Shown: positions 1-5,473 of the stretch, one piece after another
Position numbering within the stretch: position 1 is the stretch's first letter
Layout of the letters: each line of letters opens with the position of its first letter
Assembly (NCBI GenBank): GCA_900313355.1
Contig: OMQZ01000126.1
Coordinates: 1 to 6,361, forward strand
Length of the DNA stretch: 6,361 nt
Direction of reading: 5' to 3'
DNA from: an uncultured Rhodospirillaceae bacterium
Lineage (GTDB): Bacteria; Pseudomonadota; Alphaproteobacteria; RF32; CAG-239
Notes under the pieces: generated by a model
Databases searched by the model: none
Seen by the model: only the letters and a program-made list of their open reading frames with translations
What the model was told of the DNA's origin: nothing
Program-made: the position numbers and the translations under genes

Positions 1-2333
1 GATTCGCCTTTTGTGAGGTTTTTGTAAATATATTCACCGACAAACGGCATCAAAGGTGCTAAAATTTTGCTCAAATTGACAAGAACCGTATAAAGAGTGT
101 CAAAGGCTTGTTTGTCACCGCTCCAGAAACGATCACGTGTGCGGCGGATATACCAGTTGTTCAAAACTTCCATAAAGGCAGTTGCCTCTGTTGTGGCTTC
201 TGATACGTCATAGGTCGAAAGCCCATGTTCAACTTTATTGCGCAAGACTTTGAGCTTTGATAAAATATAATTGTCAATAGCTTGGGTTGAAGATGAAATC
301 TCTTTGGCTTCGTATTCTTCGGCATTTGCATACAATACAAAGAAATAAAAGGCATTCCAAAGCGGAATTAATGTGGCGCGAGTTGCTTTTGCGATTTCTT
401 TACCTTCTTTATCAACAGCCAAGTTTCCGCCTTTCAAAACCGGAGAAGAAACCAAAAACCATCTTAAGGCTTCAGAGCCGATTTGATCCAAAACTTCGTT
501 CGGATCAGGATAGTTTTTCAGACGTTTTGAAAGTTTTTGACCGCCTTCTGCCATGAGTAAACCTGTACAAATACAATTCTTAAACGCCGGTTTGCCCATC
601 AAAGCCGTAGATAAAACAGTCAAGGTATAAAACCAGCCCCTCGTTTGATCCATCGCTTCAACAATAAAATCAGCCGGAAAATGATTTTCAAACCATTCTT
701 TATTATCAAAAGGATAATGAACCTGAGCATAAGGCATTGAACCCGATTCGAACCAACAGTCAAAAACGTCGGAAACTCTTCGCATCATTGTCTGACCTGA
801 CGGATCATCGGGGTTTTTATAGACAACCTCGTCAATATAAGGTTTGTGAAGGTTTTTGACTTCAAAACCGGTCTTTTCTTTGATTTCGGCTATTGAGCCG
901 AAAACATCAATGCGCGGGAATTTCGGATTGTCGGATTTCCAAACCGGAATAGGGGTTCCCCAAAAACGGTTGCGCGAAATAGACCAGTCTCTCGCACCTT
1001 CAAGCCATTTTCCGAAACGACCGTCTTTAATGTGATCCGGAATCCAGTTAATTTGTTGGTTGTTTTTAACCATTTCGTCTCTAAAATCCGTCACTTTGAC
1101 AAACCAACTTGACATTGCTTTATAAATGAGCGGCGTGTCTGTGCGCCAACAGAACGGATAAGAGTGGGTGTATTGTTCTTTTTTCACAAGCAAGTGATTG
1201 CTTTTAAGCCAAGCCATAATCGGCTCGTTTGTTTCAAAAACCTGTTTACCTTCAAAATCAGGGACTTCGGAAGTAAATTTGCCGGCTTCGTCAACAGGGC
1301 AAACAATAGGAAAGTTTTCATCATAGGCACGGCAAGCATCAAAGTCGTCTTGACCAAAACCCGGGGCAATATGAACGATACCTGTGCCGTCTTCGGTTGA
1401 AACAAAATCACCGGCTAAAACTTTGAAAGCGCCTTTTGCTTTTAAGCCTTCAAAATATTTGAACATCGGTTCATAAGAAAGACCGATTAGGTCAGAACCT
1501 TTCATCACTCCGACTTTAACGGCATTTTCAAGCTGTTTTTTGTATGCACCAAGGCGAGCTTCGGCCAAAATATATTTCTGACCGTCTTCCTCCATAACGG
1601 CATAGTCAATATCTTTACCGACAGCAAGCATCAGGTTTGAGGGAAGAGTCCATGGTGTTGTGGTCCAAACAAGGATTTTCATGGAGTTTTCAAGGGTGAA
1701 CATCACGGTAATGGCGTTGTCTGTTTTGTCTTGATAGCCTTGATTGACTTCAAAATTTGAAAGCGGTGTTTCAGCAGCCCAAGAATATGGCAAGACGCGG
1801 AAATCTTCATAAATCAAACCTTTGTCATAAAGCGATTTGAAATTATGGATAACGCTTTCCATAAAGCTCAAGTCCATCGTTTTGTAATCGTGAGAAAAAT
1901 CAACCCATCTACCGATTCGCTTGAACATATCAACCCAAATCGAAGAATATTTCAACACATCAGACCGACAAAAGTCATTGAATTTTTCAACACCATATTG
2001 TTCGATCTGTTTGCGCCCCGATACGCCAAGCTGTTTTTCGGCGGACATTTCGGCCGGCAAGCCGTGACAGTCCCAACCCAAACGGCGCTCAACCTTTTTG
2101 CCCATCATGGTTTGAAAACGTGCGACAACGTCTTTAACATAAGAGACCATAATGTGCCCGTAGTGCGGGGTGCCGTTTGCAAACGGAGGTCCGTCATAAA
2201 AGACGAACTCGGCGGCACCGTCACGGTTGTGAACGGATTTTTCAAATGTTTTATCTTCCTCCCAAAATTTGAGGACCTCTTTTTCAAGCTTTACAAAGTC
2301 AGGCTTTTTTTGCACATCAGCATAATGTTTCAT
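1..2333 (-). CDS. ileS: Isoleucyl-tRNA synthetase, eukaryotic-like type 2 (3' end cut by window edge)
   Basis: Charges tRNA-Ile with isoleucine in the cytoplasm. One uninterrupted frame runs from the ATG at 2333 to the window edge, giving 777 residues; full-length enzymes have roughly 1000 or more, so the C-terminal part of the anticodon-binding region lies outside. Visible landmarks are the HIGH motif as HYGH at residues 57-60 (in DGPPFANGTPHYGH), the threonine-rich editing-site stretch WTTTPWTLP at 223-231, the editing motif HIAPGFGQDD at 321-330, the GARDWSISRNRFWGTPIPVW block, and the KMSKS loop as KLSKR at 600-604, followed by LKNYPDP. The HYGH, APGFG and KxSKRxKxYP forms are those of the eukaryotic-like class also found in some bacteria. 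The start is supported by homology beginning within the first 15 residues and by an in-frame ATG; the ribosome site is weak (TAGG about 9 nt upstream). It is preceded by a probable attenuator leader. Confidence 0.97.
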   Translation of the reverse strand, partial: MKHYADVQKKPDFVKLEKEVLKFWEEDKTFEKSVHNRDGAAEFVFYDGPPFANGTPHYGHIMVSYVKDVVARFQTMMGKKVERRLGWDCHGLPAEMSAEKQLGVSGRKQIEQYGVEKFNDFCRSDVLKYSSIWVDMFKRIGRWVDFSHDYKTMDLSFMESVIHNFKSLYDKGLIYEDFRVLPYSWAAETPLSNFEVNQGYQDKTDNAITVMFTLENSMKILVWTTTPWTLPSNLMLAVGKDIDYAVMEEDGQKYILAEARLGAYKKQLENAVKVGVMKGSDLIGLSYEPMFKYFEGLKAKGAFKVLAGDFVSTEDGTGIVHIAPGFGQDDFDACRAYDENFPIVCPVDEAGKFTSEVPDFEGKQVFETNEPIMAWLKSNHLLVKKEQYTHSYPFCWRTDTPLIYKAMSSWFVKVTDFRDEMVKNNQQINWIPDHIKDGRFGKWLEGARDWSISRNRFWGTPIPVWKSDNPKFPRIDVFGSIAEIKEKTGFEVKNLHKPYIDEVVYKNPDDPSGQTMMRRVSDVFDCWFESGSMPYAQVHYPFDNKEWFENHFPADFIVEAMDQTRGWFYTLTVLSTALMGKPAFKNCICTGLLMAEGGQKLSKRLKNYPDPNEVLDQIGSEALRWFLVSSPVLKGGNLAVDKEGKEIAKATRATLIPLWNAFYFFVLYANAEEYEAKEISSSTQAIDNYILSKLKVLRNKVEHGLSTYDVSEATTEATAFMEVLNNWYIRRTRDRFWSGDKQAFDTLYTVLVNLSKILAPLMPFVGEYIYKNLTKGE

Positions 2334-2403
2334 GGTTTGAACCTATTTAAAAATATTAAATTATTACTTTAAGTTGTTTGGTTTAAGATTTTGAATTTTA
2401 TAT

Positions 2404-2470
2404 AAAAAGATGCATCCCCTTAGGGGATAATAATGAAAGGTATGTAAGCGTTAAAATAAAGCATCTTTTT
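2404..2470 (-). promoter_or_regulatory. Candidate attenuator structure in the ileS leader
   Basis: Read on the minus strand, a 10-bp perfect inverted repeat (AAAAAGATGC at 2470-2461 and GCATCTTTTT at 2413-2404) encloses a second hairpin, ATCCCC-TAA-GGGGAT, at 2428-2414. The two stems are contiguous on the 3' side, so GGGGATGCATC followed by five Ts forms one continuous arm that pairs with two separate upstream segments. The arm ends in a T-run, as in the A-tract/T-tract terminators elsewhere in this window. The loop between the stems carries the Ile-rich leader ORF, and the TAA loop is its stop codon. I infer a terminator that forms when translation of the leader finishes promptly and is disrupted when a ribosome stalls at the Ile codons. 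The large bulge and the T-run lying inside the outer stem make it a non-standard terminator, so control of translation instead is possible. Confidence 0.6.
2420..2464 (-). CDS. Isoleucine-rich leader peptide (14 aa) upstream of ileS
   Basis: The frame ATG(2464)...TAA(2420) encodes MLYFNAYIPFIIIP. Four of its 14 codons are isoleucine: ATA at codon 8 and ATT-ATT-ATC at codons 11-13. The triple-Ile run abuts and enters the left arm of the ATCCCC/GGGGAT hairpin, and the stop codon is exactly the loop. The start codon lies in the left arm of the outer stem. The ORF begins about 24 nt after the predicted transcription start, as amino-acid leader peptides usually do. The ribosome site is only purine-rich (AGAAAAAG), with no clear GGAG. 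Known leaders such as those of pheST and the ilv and leu operons use runs of the regulated amino acid in the same way, so the proposed role is sensing Ile-tRNA(Ile). The peptide itself would have no function. A chance ORF cannot be excluded from a single sequence. Confidence 0.65.
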   Translation of the reverse strand: MLYFNAYIPFIIIP

Positions 2471-2494
2471 CTTTTATCTGATTAAACTTCGCAA

Positions 2495-2523
2495 AACATA
2501 CAACAACTTTTAAACTACGTCAA
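2495..2523 (-). promoter_or_regulatory. Sigma70-like promoter of the ileS leader
   Basis: On the minus strand, TTGACG (2523-2518) and TATGTT (2500-2495) are separated by exactly 17 bp; they match the consensus at 5/6 and 4/6 positions. The predicted transcription start is near 2488, giving a leader of about 155 nt before the ileS ATG. That leader contains the Ile-rich ORF and its hairpins. The promoter lies just downstream of the ferritin-gene terminator, so ileS is probably transcribed independently of the ferritin gene. Confidence 0.6.
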
Positions 2524-2524
2524 T

Positions 2525-2558
2525 AAAAAACTTCAAGAAAGATCTTGAAGTTTTTTTT
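2525..2558. terminator. Bidirectional intrinsic terminator after the ferritin gene
   Basis: CTTCAAGA (2531-2538) pairs with TCTTGAAG (2543-2550) around an AAGA loop, extended by six A-T pairs from the flanking A-run (2525-2530) and T-run (2551-2558). Both strands end in a T-run. It lies 36 bp beyond the ferritin stop codon and most likely ends that minus-strand transcript. It sits just upstream of the ileS promoter, so it insulates the two genes. Confidence 0.8.
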
Positions 2559-2593
2559 AGAAAGTTTTTGTTAAAGGAAATATAAATGAAAAA

Positions 2594-3109
2594 TCAGTTC
2601 GATTCGGACTTTGTGTAATAATTTTTGGCGATAGCCATATCTTTTAAGAAATCTTCCATTTCCTGCTCATGTTCGATCTCTTCTTTTAAAATATGTTCCG
2701 AGATACGGTATGTTTCATAATCTTTACCGAACGTCAAATCGCAAATGCCCTGATAACGACCGACTGCGCATCGTTCGGCATCAAGATTTTGTTTAACGAG
2801 TGAAAAGGTGTCTTCGTTTAAAGGAATCTCGTATTTGCATTTGGCAAGTTTTGAAAAATCATCAGGGTTTAAAACAGGTGTTCCGCCGAGCTGAATAATA
2901 CGATCGGCGAGCAGATTGGCGTGTGCGTATTCTTGTTTGGCATGTTCTTCAAATTCTTCAACAATTGAGGGGCGCAAGATACCGGTTGCAAGTTTTGCAC
3001 CTAAAAAATATTGATAGTATGCAAGCCATTCTTCGGCATAAGCTTCGTTTAAGGTTTTAATTAAATCATTAACGTCCGTTTTTGAAATGCGTCTTGCCAT
3101 ATCGCCCAT
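2594..3109 (-). CDS. Dps-like ferritin (thioferritin/DPSL-type), iron storage and peroxide protection
   Basis: A 171-residue four-helix ferritin-like protein that probably assembles into a cytoplasmic shell, oxidises Fe(II) with peroxide or oxygen, and stores it as mineral. The candidate di-iron ligands are in place: E26/E27 in AEEWLAYYQY, E60 and H63 in HAKQEYAHA, E112 in DAERCAVGRY, and E143/E144 plus H147 in KEEIEHE. The block LADRIIQLGGTPVLNP (67-82) is typical of bacterioferritin/Dps-like proteins of anaerobes such as Bacteroides. Cysteines at 91 (AKCKYE) and 114 (ERCAV) may correspond to the cysteine pair that defines the DPSL/thioferritin group; this comparison is from memory. A third cysteine is at 123. 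The ATG at 3109 is preceded by AAAGGA at good spacing; an internal ATG at codon 4 is less well placed. It is divergent from rpe and followed by its own terminator, so it is probably monocistronic. Ordinary bacterioferritin is less likely: I noticed no methionine suggestive of a haem ligand. Confidence 0.88.
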   Translation of the reverse strand: MGDMARRISKTDVNDLIKTLNEAYAEEWLAYYQYFLGAKLATGILRPSIVEEFEEHAKQEYAHANLLADRIIQLGGTPVLNPDDFSKLAKCKYEIPLNEDTFSLVKQNLDAERCAVGRYQGICDLTFGKDYETYRISEHILKEEIEHEQEMEDFLKDMAIAKNYYTKSESN

Positions 3110-3237
3110 AGTTTTATCCTTTCATGATGAGTGTGTGCAAAAGAGATAATCCCTTAAAACCAAACTTCAAGAGCTTAAAAAAATTTACTTCAAGTTAAGG
3201 TTTAAGGGTTATTTTTATAAGCATAAAAGGAGAAAAA
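3110..3237. promoter_or_regulatory. Divergent control region between the ferritin gene and rpe, with repeats
   Basis: This 128-bp intergenic stretch must hold both promoters. An imperfect inverted repeat, CCCTTAAAACC (3151-3161) and GGTTTAAGGG (3199-3208), flanks two exact direct copies of ACTTCAAG (3164-3171 and 3187-3194), 23 bp apart, or about two helical turns. For rpe the best -10 candidate is TATAAG (3216-3221), with no good -35, followed by the ribosome site AAAAGGAG. For the ferritin gene TTGAAG (minus, 3170-3165) is a possible -35, but no convincing -10 follows. The repeats could be an operator, for example for an iron or peroxide regulator, but they match no box I know. Confidence 0.35.
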
Positions 3238-3873
3238 ATGGTTTTAATTGCGCCAAGTATATTATCGGCAGATTTTTCAAGGCTGAAAGAAGAAATAAAA
3301 GCGTTGGAAAAAGCCGGAGCGGATATGATCCATCTTGATGTGATGGACGGGCATTTTGTGCCGAATTTAACCTTCGGTGCTTTGGTTGTTAAGGCGATTC
3401 GGAAATGTACAAAACTGCCGCTTGATGTGCATTTGATGGTTAAAAATCCGAAAAAAATGCTTGAATGGTTCAGAGACGGCGGAGCTGATATTTTAACCGT
3501 ACACGCTGAAAGTTCGTCAAATCTTGAGGCTCTGATTGATCAAATCAGAGGCTACGGGTTAAAAGCAGGAGTTGCGCTAAACCCTTCAACGGATGAACAG
3601 GTTATTCAAAAAGTTTTGAATAAAACGGATATCATTATGGTAATGAGCGTTAATCCGGGGTTCGGTGGTCAGAGTTTTATGCCCGCCACCTTAGATAAAA
3701 TCAAACGCATCAAAAAAATGATAAAAAAGCGCAACATCTTAATTGAAGTTGACGGCGGAATTAATTCCTTAAACGCAAAAGATTGTGTTTCGGCAGGAGC
3801 TGATATTTTGGTTGCAGGAACGGCAGTTTTTAAAGGCGGAAATTATCAAAAAAATATTGAATCGTTAAGATAA
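3238..3873 (+). CDS. rpe: Ribulose-phosphate 3-epimerase
   Basis: Interconverts D-ribulose 5-phosphate and D-xylulose 5-phosphate in the pentose phosphate pathway; a cytoplasmic metal-dependent TIM barrel. At 211 residues it is close to the usual 210-225. Family motifs appear in order: APSILSADF at 5-13, HLDVMDGHFVPNLTFG at 32-47 with metal ligands H32 and D34 (D34 also the first acid/base), DVHLMV at 63-68 with ligand H65, MSVNPGFGGQSF at 136-147 (phosphate and lid region), and EVDGGIN at 170-176 with D172 as the second acid/base. The ATG at 3238 follows AAAAGGAG at good spacing. It is the first gene of a probable two-gene unit: the response-regulator ATG is 13 bp after its stop, with its own AAAGGAG in the gap. 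The link between the two genes is not functionally obvious. Confidence 0.97.
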   Translation: MVLIAPSILSADFSRLKEEIKALEKAGADMIHLDVMDGHFVPNLTFGALVVKAIRKCTKLPLDVHLMVKNPKKMLEWFRDGGADILTVHAESSSNLEALIDQIRGYGLKAGVALNPSTDEQVIQKVLNKTDIIMVMSVNPGFGGQSFMPATLDKIKRIKKMIKKRNILIEVDGGINSLNAKDCVSAGADILVAGTAVFKGGNYQKNIESLR

Positions 3874-3886
3874 AGGAGAACGAAAA

Positions 3887-4579
3887 ATGGCGACAGTTTT
3901 GGTTGTGGAAGATGAACAGGCTTTGGCTTTGCTTTTAAAATATAATCTTGAAAAAGAAGGCTATGAAGTTTTAATTGAATCTAAGGGAAATAAGGTTTTA
4001 GGGGTTGTCGAAAAAAATTGTCCGTCGTTGATATTGCTCGACTGGATGTTGCCTGAACTCTCGGGTGTCGAAATTTGCAAAATGATTCGCTCAAAACCGG
4101 ATTTGAAAAATATTCCGATTATTATGCTCACCGCCAAAGGTCAGGAAGAAGATAAGGTAAAAGGCTTAAATGCCGGCGCAGATGATTATGTAACAAAGCC
4201 GTTTTCGGTTCCGGAATTGATGGCGCGCGTTCGAACAAACATGCGAAGGGCGCCTGAAATCATGACGGTCAAAGAACTGATTTATGAAGATATCAGAATT
4301 GATTTGGTGCAAAAAAAGGTGTTTAGGGGAGAAAATTCCGTACACTTGGGACCGACCGAATTCAGACTCTTAAAAATTTTGGTTGAGCATCCGGGGCAGG
4401 TATTTTCTCGCGAATATCTTTTAAAAACGGTTTGGGGTGCAAATATATATGTCGAATCGCGCACAATTGATGTGCATATCAGACGGCTTCGCAAAGCCTT
4501 AAATGAATATGGCCCTGATTTTATTCGAACAGTTCGGGCAACCGGTTACTCAATCGATAAAAATGAAATAGAAGAATAA
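3887..4579 (+). CDS. phoB: PhoB-like OmpR-family response regulator
   Basis: A two-component DNA-binding transcription factor of 230 residues. The receiver domain (about 3-120) has the acidic pair E8/D9, the phospho-accepting D52 in LILLDWMLP, T82 in IIMLTAKG and K104 in YVTKPFS. The C-terminal winged helix (about 130-226) shows GPTEFRLL, SREYLL, WGANIYVESRTIDVHIRRLRKAL and TVRATGYSID. The DWMLP, GPTEF and WGxNxYVExRTxDVHIRRLRKAL forms are closest to PhoB, the phosphate-starvation regulator, hence the symbol. However, no phoR kinase, pst transporter or phoU lies beside it here, so the ligand system is not proven. The start ATG follows AAAGGAG and is probably co-transcribed with rpe. No histidine kinase is in the window, so its partner must be encoded elsewhere. 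Confidence 0.9.
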   Translation: MATVLVVEDEQALALLLKYNLEKEGYEVLIESKGNKVLGVVEKNCPSLILLDWMLPELSGVEICKMIRSKPDLKNIPIIMLTAKGQEEDKVKGLNAGADDYVTKPFSVPELMARVRTNMRRAPEIMTVKELIYEDIRIDLVQKKVFRGENSVHLGPTEFRLLKILVEHPGQVFSREYLLKTVWGANIYVESRTIDVHIRRLRKALNEYGPDFIRTVRATGYSIDKNEIEE

Positions 4580-4582
4580 ACA

Positions 4583-4609
4583 AACGGAGCCTCTTTTGAA
4601 GGCTCCGTT
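4583..4609. terminator. Shared terminator between the convergent phoB-like and membrane-protein genes
   Basis: AACGGAGCC (4583-4591) pairs perfectly with GGCTCCGTT (4601-4609) around a 9-nt loop. It lies between two converging genes, 3 bp after the phoB-like stop codon and 15 bp beyond the stop of the minus-strand gene. The T-rich tail is better on the minus strand (TGTTTATTCTT) than on the plus strand (GATCTTTAAAG), so it may terminate the minus transcript more efficiently. Confidence 0.7.
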
Positions 4610-4624
4610 GATCTTTAAAGTTTG

Positions 4625-5074
4625 TTAAATATTCCAGTAAGCAACGAGAGGGACAAACGTCCAGATTGCCCATAAGGCGAGTTTCCACTCCTGGTTGTTA
4701 TCAGCGCAGTCTGCCATCAACGGGGTGTGAGAAAGGATGGTTTTGTTGTCAAGAAGGGAGGTGTGCAAATAGCCGATGACAACGTAGGAGGCAAAGCTTG
4801 CAACCAATCCCAATACCGTAGGTGTGAAGAAAAGAACCATCGAAAACATTGCAAACCACAAGCCGAAGGTTGTAAACATGATTTTTCTTCTGGAAGATTT
4901 GGGGACAATCACCATCGCCCAAATGCCGGCAATGTGCGCCAGAACAACAACCATGATGCTCGCAAACACAGCCTCGCTGTTTTTTTCAACCCACACGTAA
5001 AGGGCAAAATAAAGCAAGCCGATGACATAGGAGGCAATAGCCCAACCGCGCTTAATTTTTAAGATCTCTTTCAT
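4625..5074 (-). CDS. Small integral membrane protein with five predicted helices, unknown function
   Basis: I do not recognise this family. With the start at 5074 it has 149 residues, beginning MKEILKIKRGW. Hydrophobic segments lie at about 10-29, 35-57, 65-83, 86-104 and 130-147. The basic clusters KIKR (6-9) and KSSRRK (59-64) put the N terminus and the second loop in the cytoplasm by the positive-inside rule. The polar stretch 109-129 precedes the last helix. The same frame stays open upstream to an ATG at 5167, but that ATG lies upstream of the predicted promoter (-35 at 5147-5142, -10 at 5124-5119). The first sensible start after the promoter is 5074. No clear ribosome site precedes it, so the start is only moderately sure. 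It appears to be a single-gene unit, convergent with the phoB-like gene. Confidence 0.75.
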   Translation of the reverse strand: MKEILKIKRGWAIASYVIGLLYFALYVWVEKNSEAVFASIMVVVLAHIAGIWAMVIVPKSSRRKIMFTTFGLWFAMFSMVLFFTPTVLGLVASFASYVVIGYLHTSLLDNKTILSHTPLMADCADNNQEWKLALWAIWTFVPLVAYWNI

Positions 5075-5118
5075 GACAATAATATTTTTTGTTGAACATA
5101 ATACGATTTTGTAGTTCT

Positions 5119-5147
5119 GATATATCATAATATTACCCATATGACAA
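5119..5147 (-). promoter_or_regulatory. Sigma70-like promoter of the membrane-protein gene
   Basis: On the minus strand TTGTCA (5147-5142) and TATATC (5124-5119) are spaced by 17 bp, with 5/6 and 4/6 consensus matches. Transcription would begin near 5112, about 38 nt upstream of the ATG at 5074. This decides against the longer reading frame that begins at 5167. Its -35 is only 8 bp from the -35 of the divergent promoter. Confidence 0.55.
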
Positions 5148-5155
5148 GAAAAAAA

Positions 5156-5184
5156 TTGACAAAACATAAAAAATCAGATAAATT
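5156..5184 (+). promoter_or_regulatory. Sigma70-like promoter of the two-gene unit at 5204-5781
   Basis: A perfect TTGACA (5156-5161) is followed after 17 bp by TAAATT (5179-5184). The predicted start near 5191 falls at the ribosome site AAGGAG (5192-5197), so the mRNA leader would be very short, about 13 nt. It is back to back with the membrane-protein promoter. Confidence 0.6.
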
Positions 5185-5203
5185 ACGCAAAAAGGAGAAT
5201 AAA

Positions 5204-5473
5204 ATGGATAAAGTAAAAGTAAAAAAAGCAGCTGTTAAAACGGCTAAAGTCACCGCCGGCGGTGTTGTGCTCAGCGCAGGTGTCTGTCTGAAACTTACCG
5301 ATATGGGATTAAGTGTTTCGGAAGTGATTTTTAGCGGGGCAAAAAATCTTACAAATGAGTTTGCTCCGGCACCTGATTTGAAAATCGGAGAATCAATCCT
5401 TATCAGTATGCAAAAGCAGGCGGGCAAATATGCTCCAAAGTTGATTGCAAAAGGGAAAGGCATCGCAAGATAA
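5204..5473 (+). CDS. Small basic protein, unknown function, first of a coupled pair
   Basis: Not recognised. An 89-residue protein with a lysine-rich start (MDKVKVKKAAVKTAKV) followed by a glycine/valine-rich apolar stretch at about 16-29, then a mixed region and a basic tail (KLIAKGKGIAR). The apolar stretch is too short and interrupted to be a convincing membrane helix or a cleavable signal, so a peripheral or membrane-associated role is only a guess. The ATG at 5204 has an excellent AAGGAG 6 nt upstream. The frame is open further upstream to 5141, but that start would lie upstream of the promoter. The stop codon overlaps the next gene's ATG (TAATG), which implies translational coupling and suggests that the two products act together. 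Confidence 0.75.
   Translation: MDKVKVKKAAVKTAKVTAGGVVLSAGVCLKLTDMGLSVSEVIFSGAKNLTNEFAPAPDLKIGESILISMQKQAGKYAPKLIAKGKGIAR

Noticed and set aside
1845..2372. A 175-codon open frame on the plus strand
   Set aside because: It lies antisense to the well-conserved N-terminal catalytic part of ileS, has no ribosome site and resembles no known protein.
2404..2470. A free-standing small RNA transcribed from the plus strand
   Set aside because: The inverted repeat also reads as a hairpin with a T-run on the plus strand, but I see no plus-strand promoter just upstream. The minus-strand promoter, Ile-rich ORF and ileS position fit an attenuator better.
2334..2494. T-box riboswitch in the ileS leader
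   Set aside because: The conserved T-box antiterminator sequence (AGGGTGGNACCGCG-like) is absent. The leader is too short, and an Ile-rich ORF explains the layout better.
4727..5062. A 111-codon open frame on the plus strand
   Set aside because: It is the complement of the membrane-protein gene; its composition is low in hydrophobic residues and looks like a shadow, with no promoter or ribosome site.
5075..5167. N-terminal extension of the membrane protein from the ATG at 5167
   Set aside because: The extension covers the predicted promoter and the divergent promoter region and has no ribosome site. The product from 5074 has a clean topology.
5141..5203. Upstream start for the first gene of the coupled pair
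   Set aside because: The ATG at 5141 is upstream of the TTGACA promoter and lacks a ribosome site. The ATG at 5204 follows a near-perfect AAGGAG.
5125..5463. A 112-codon minus-strand frame opposite the small basic protein
   Set aside because: It is antisense to the better-supported gene at 5204 and has no promoter or ribosome site. Its phenylalanine-rich composition comes from the complement of lysine codons.
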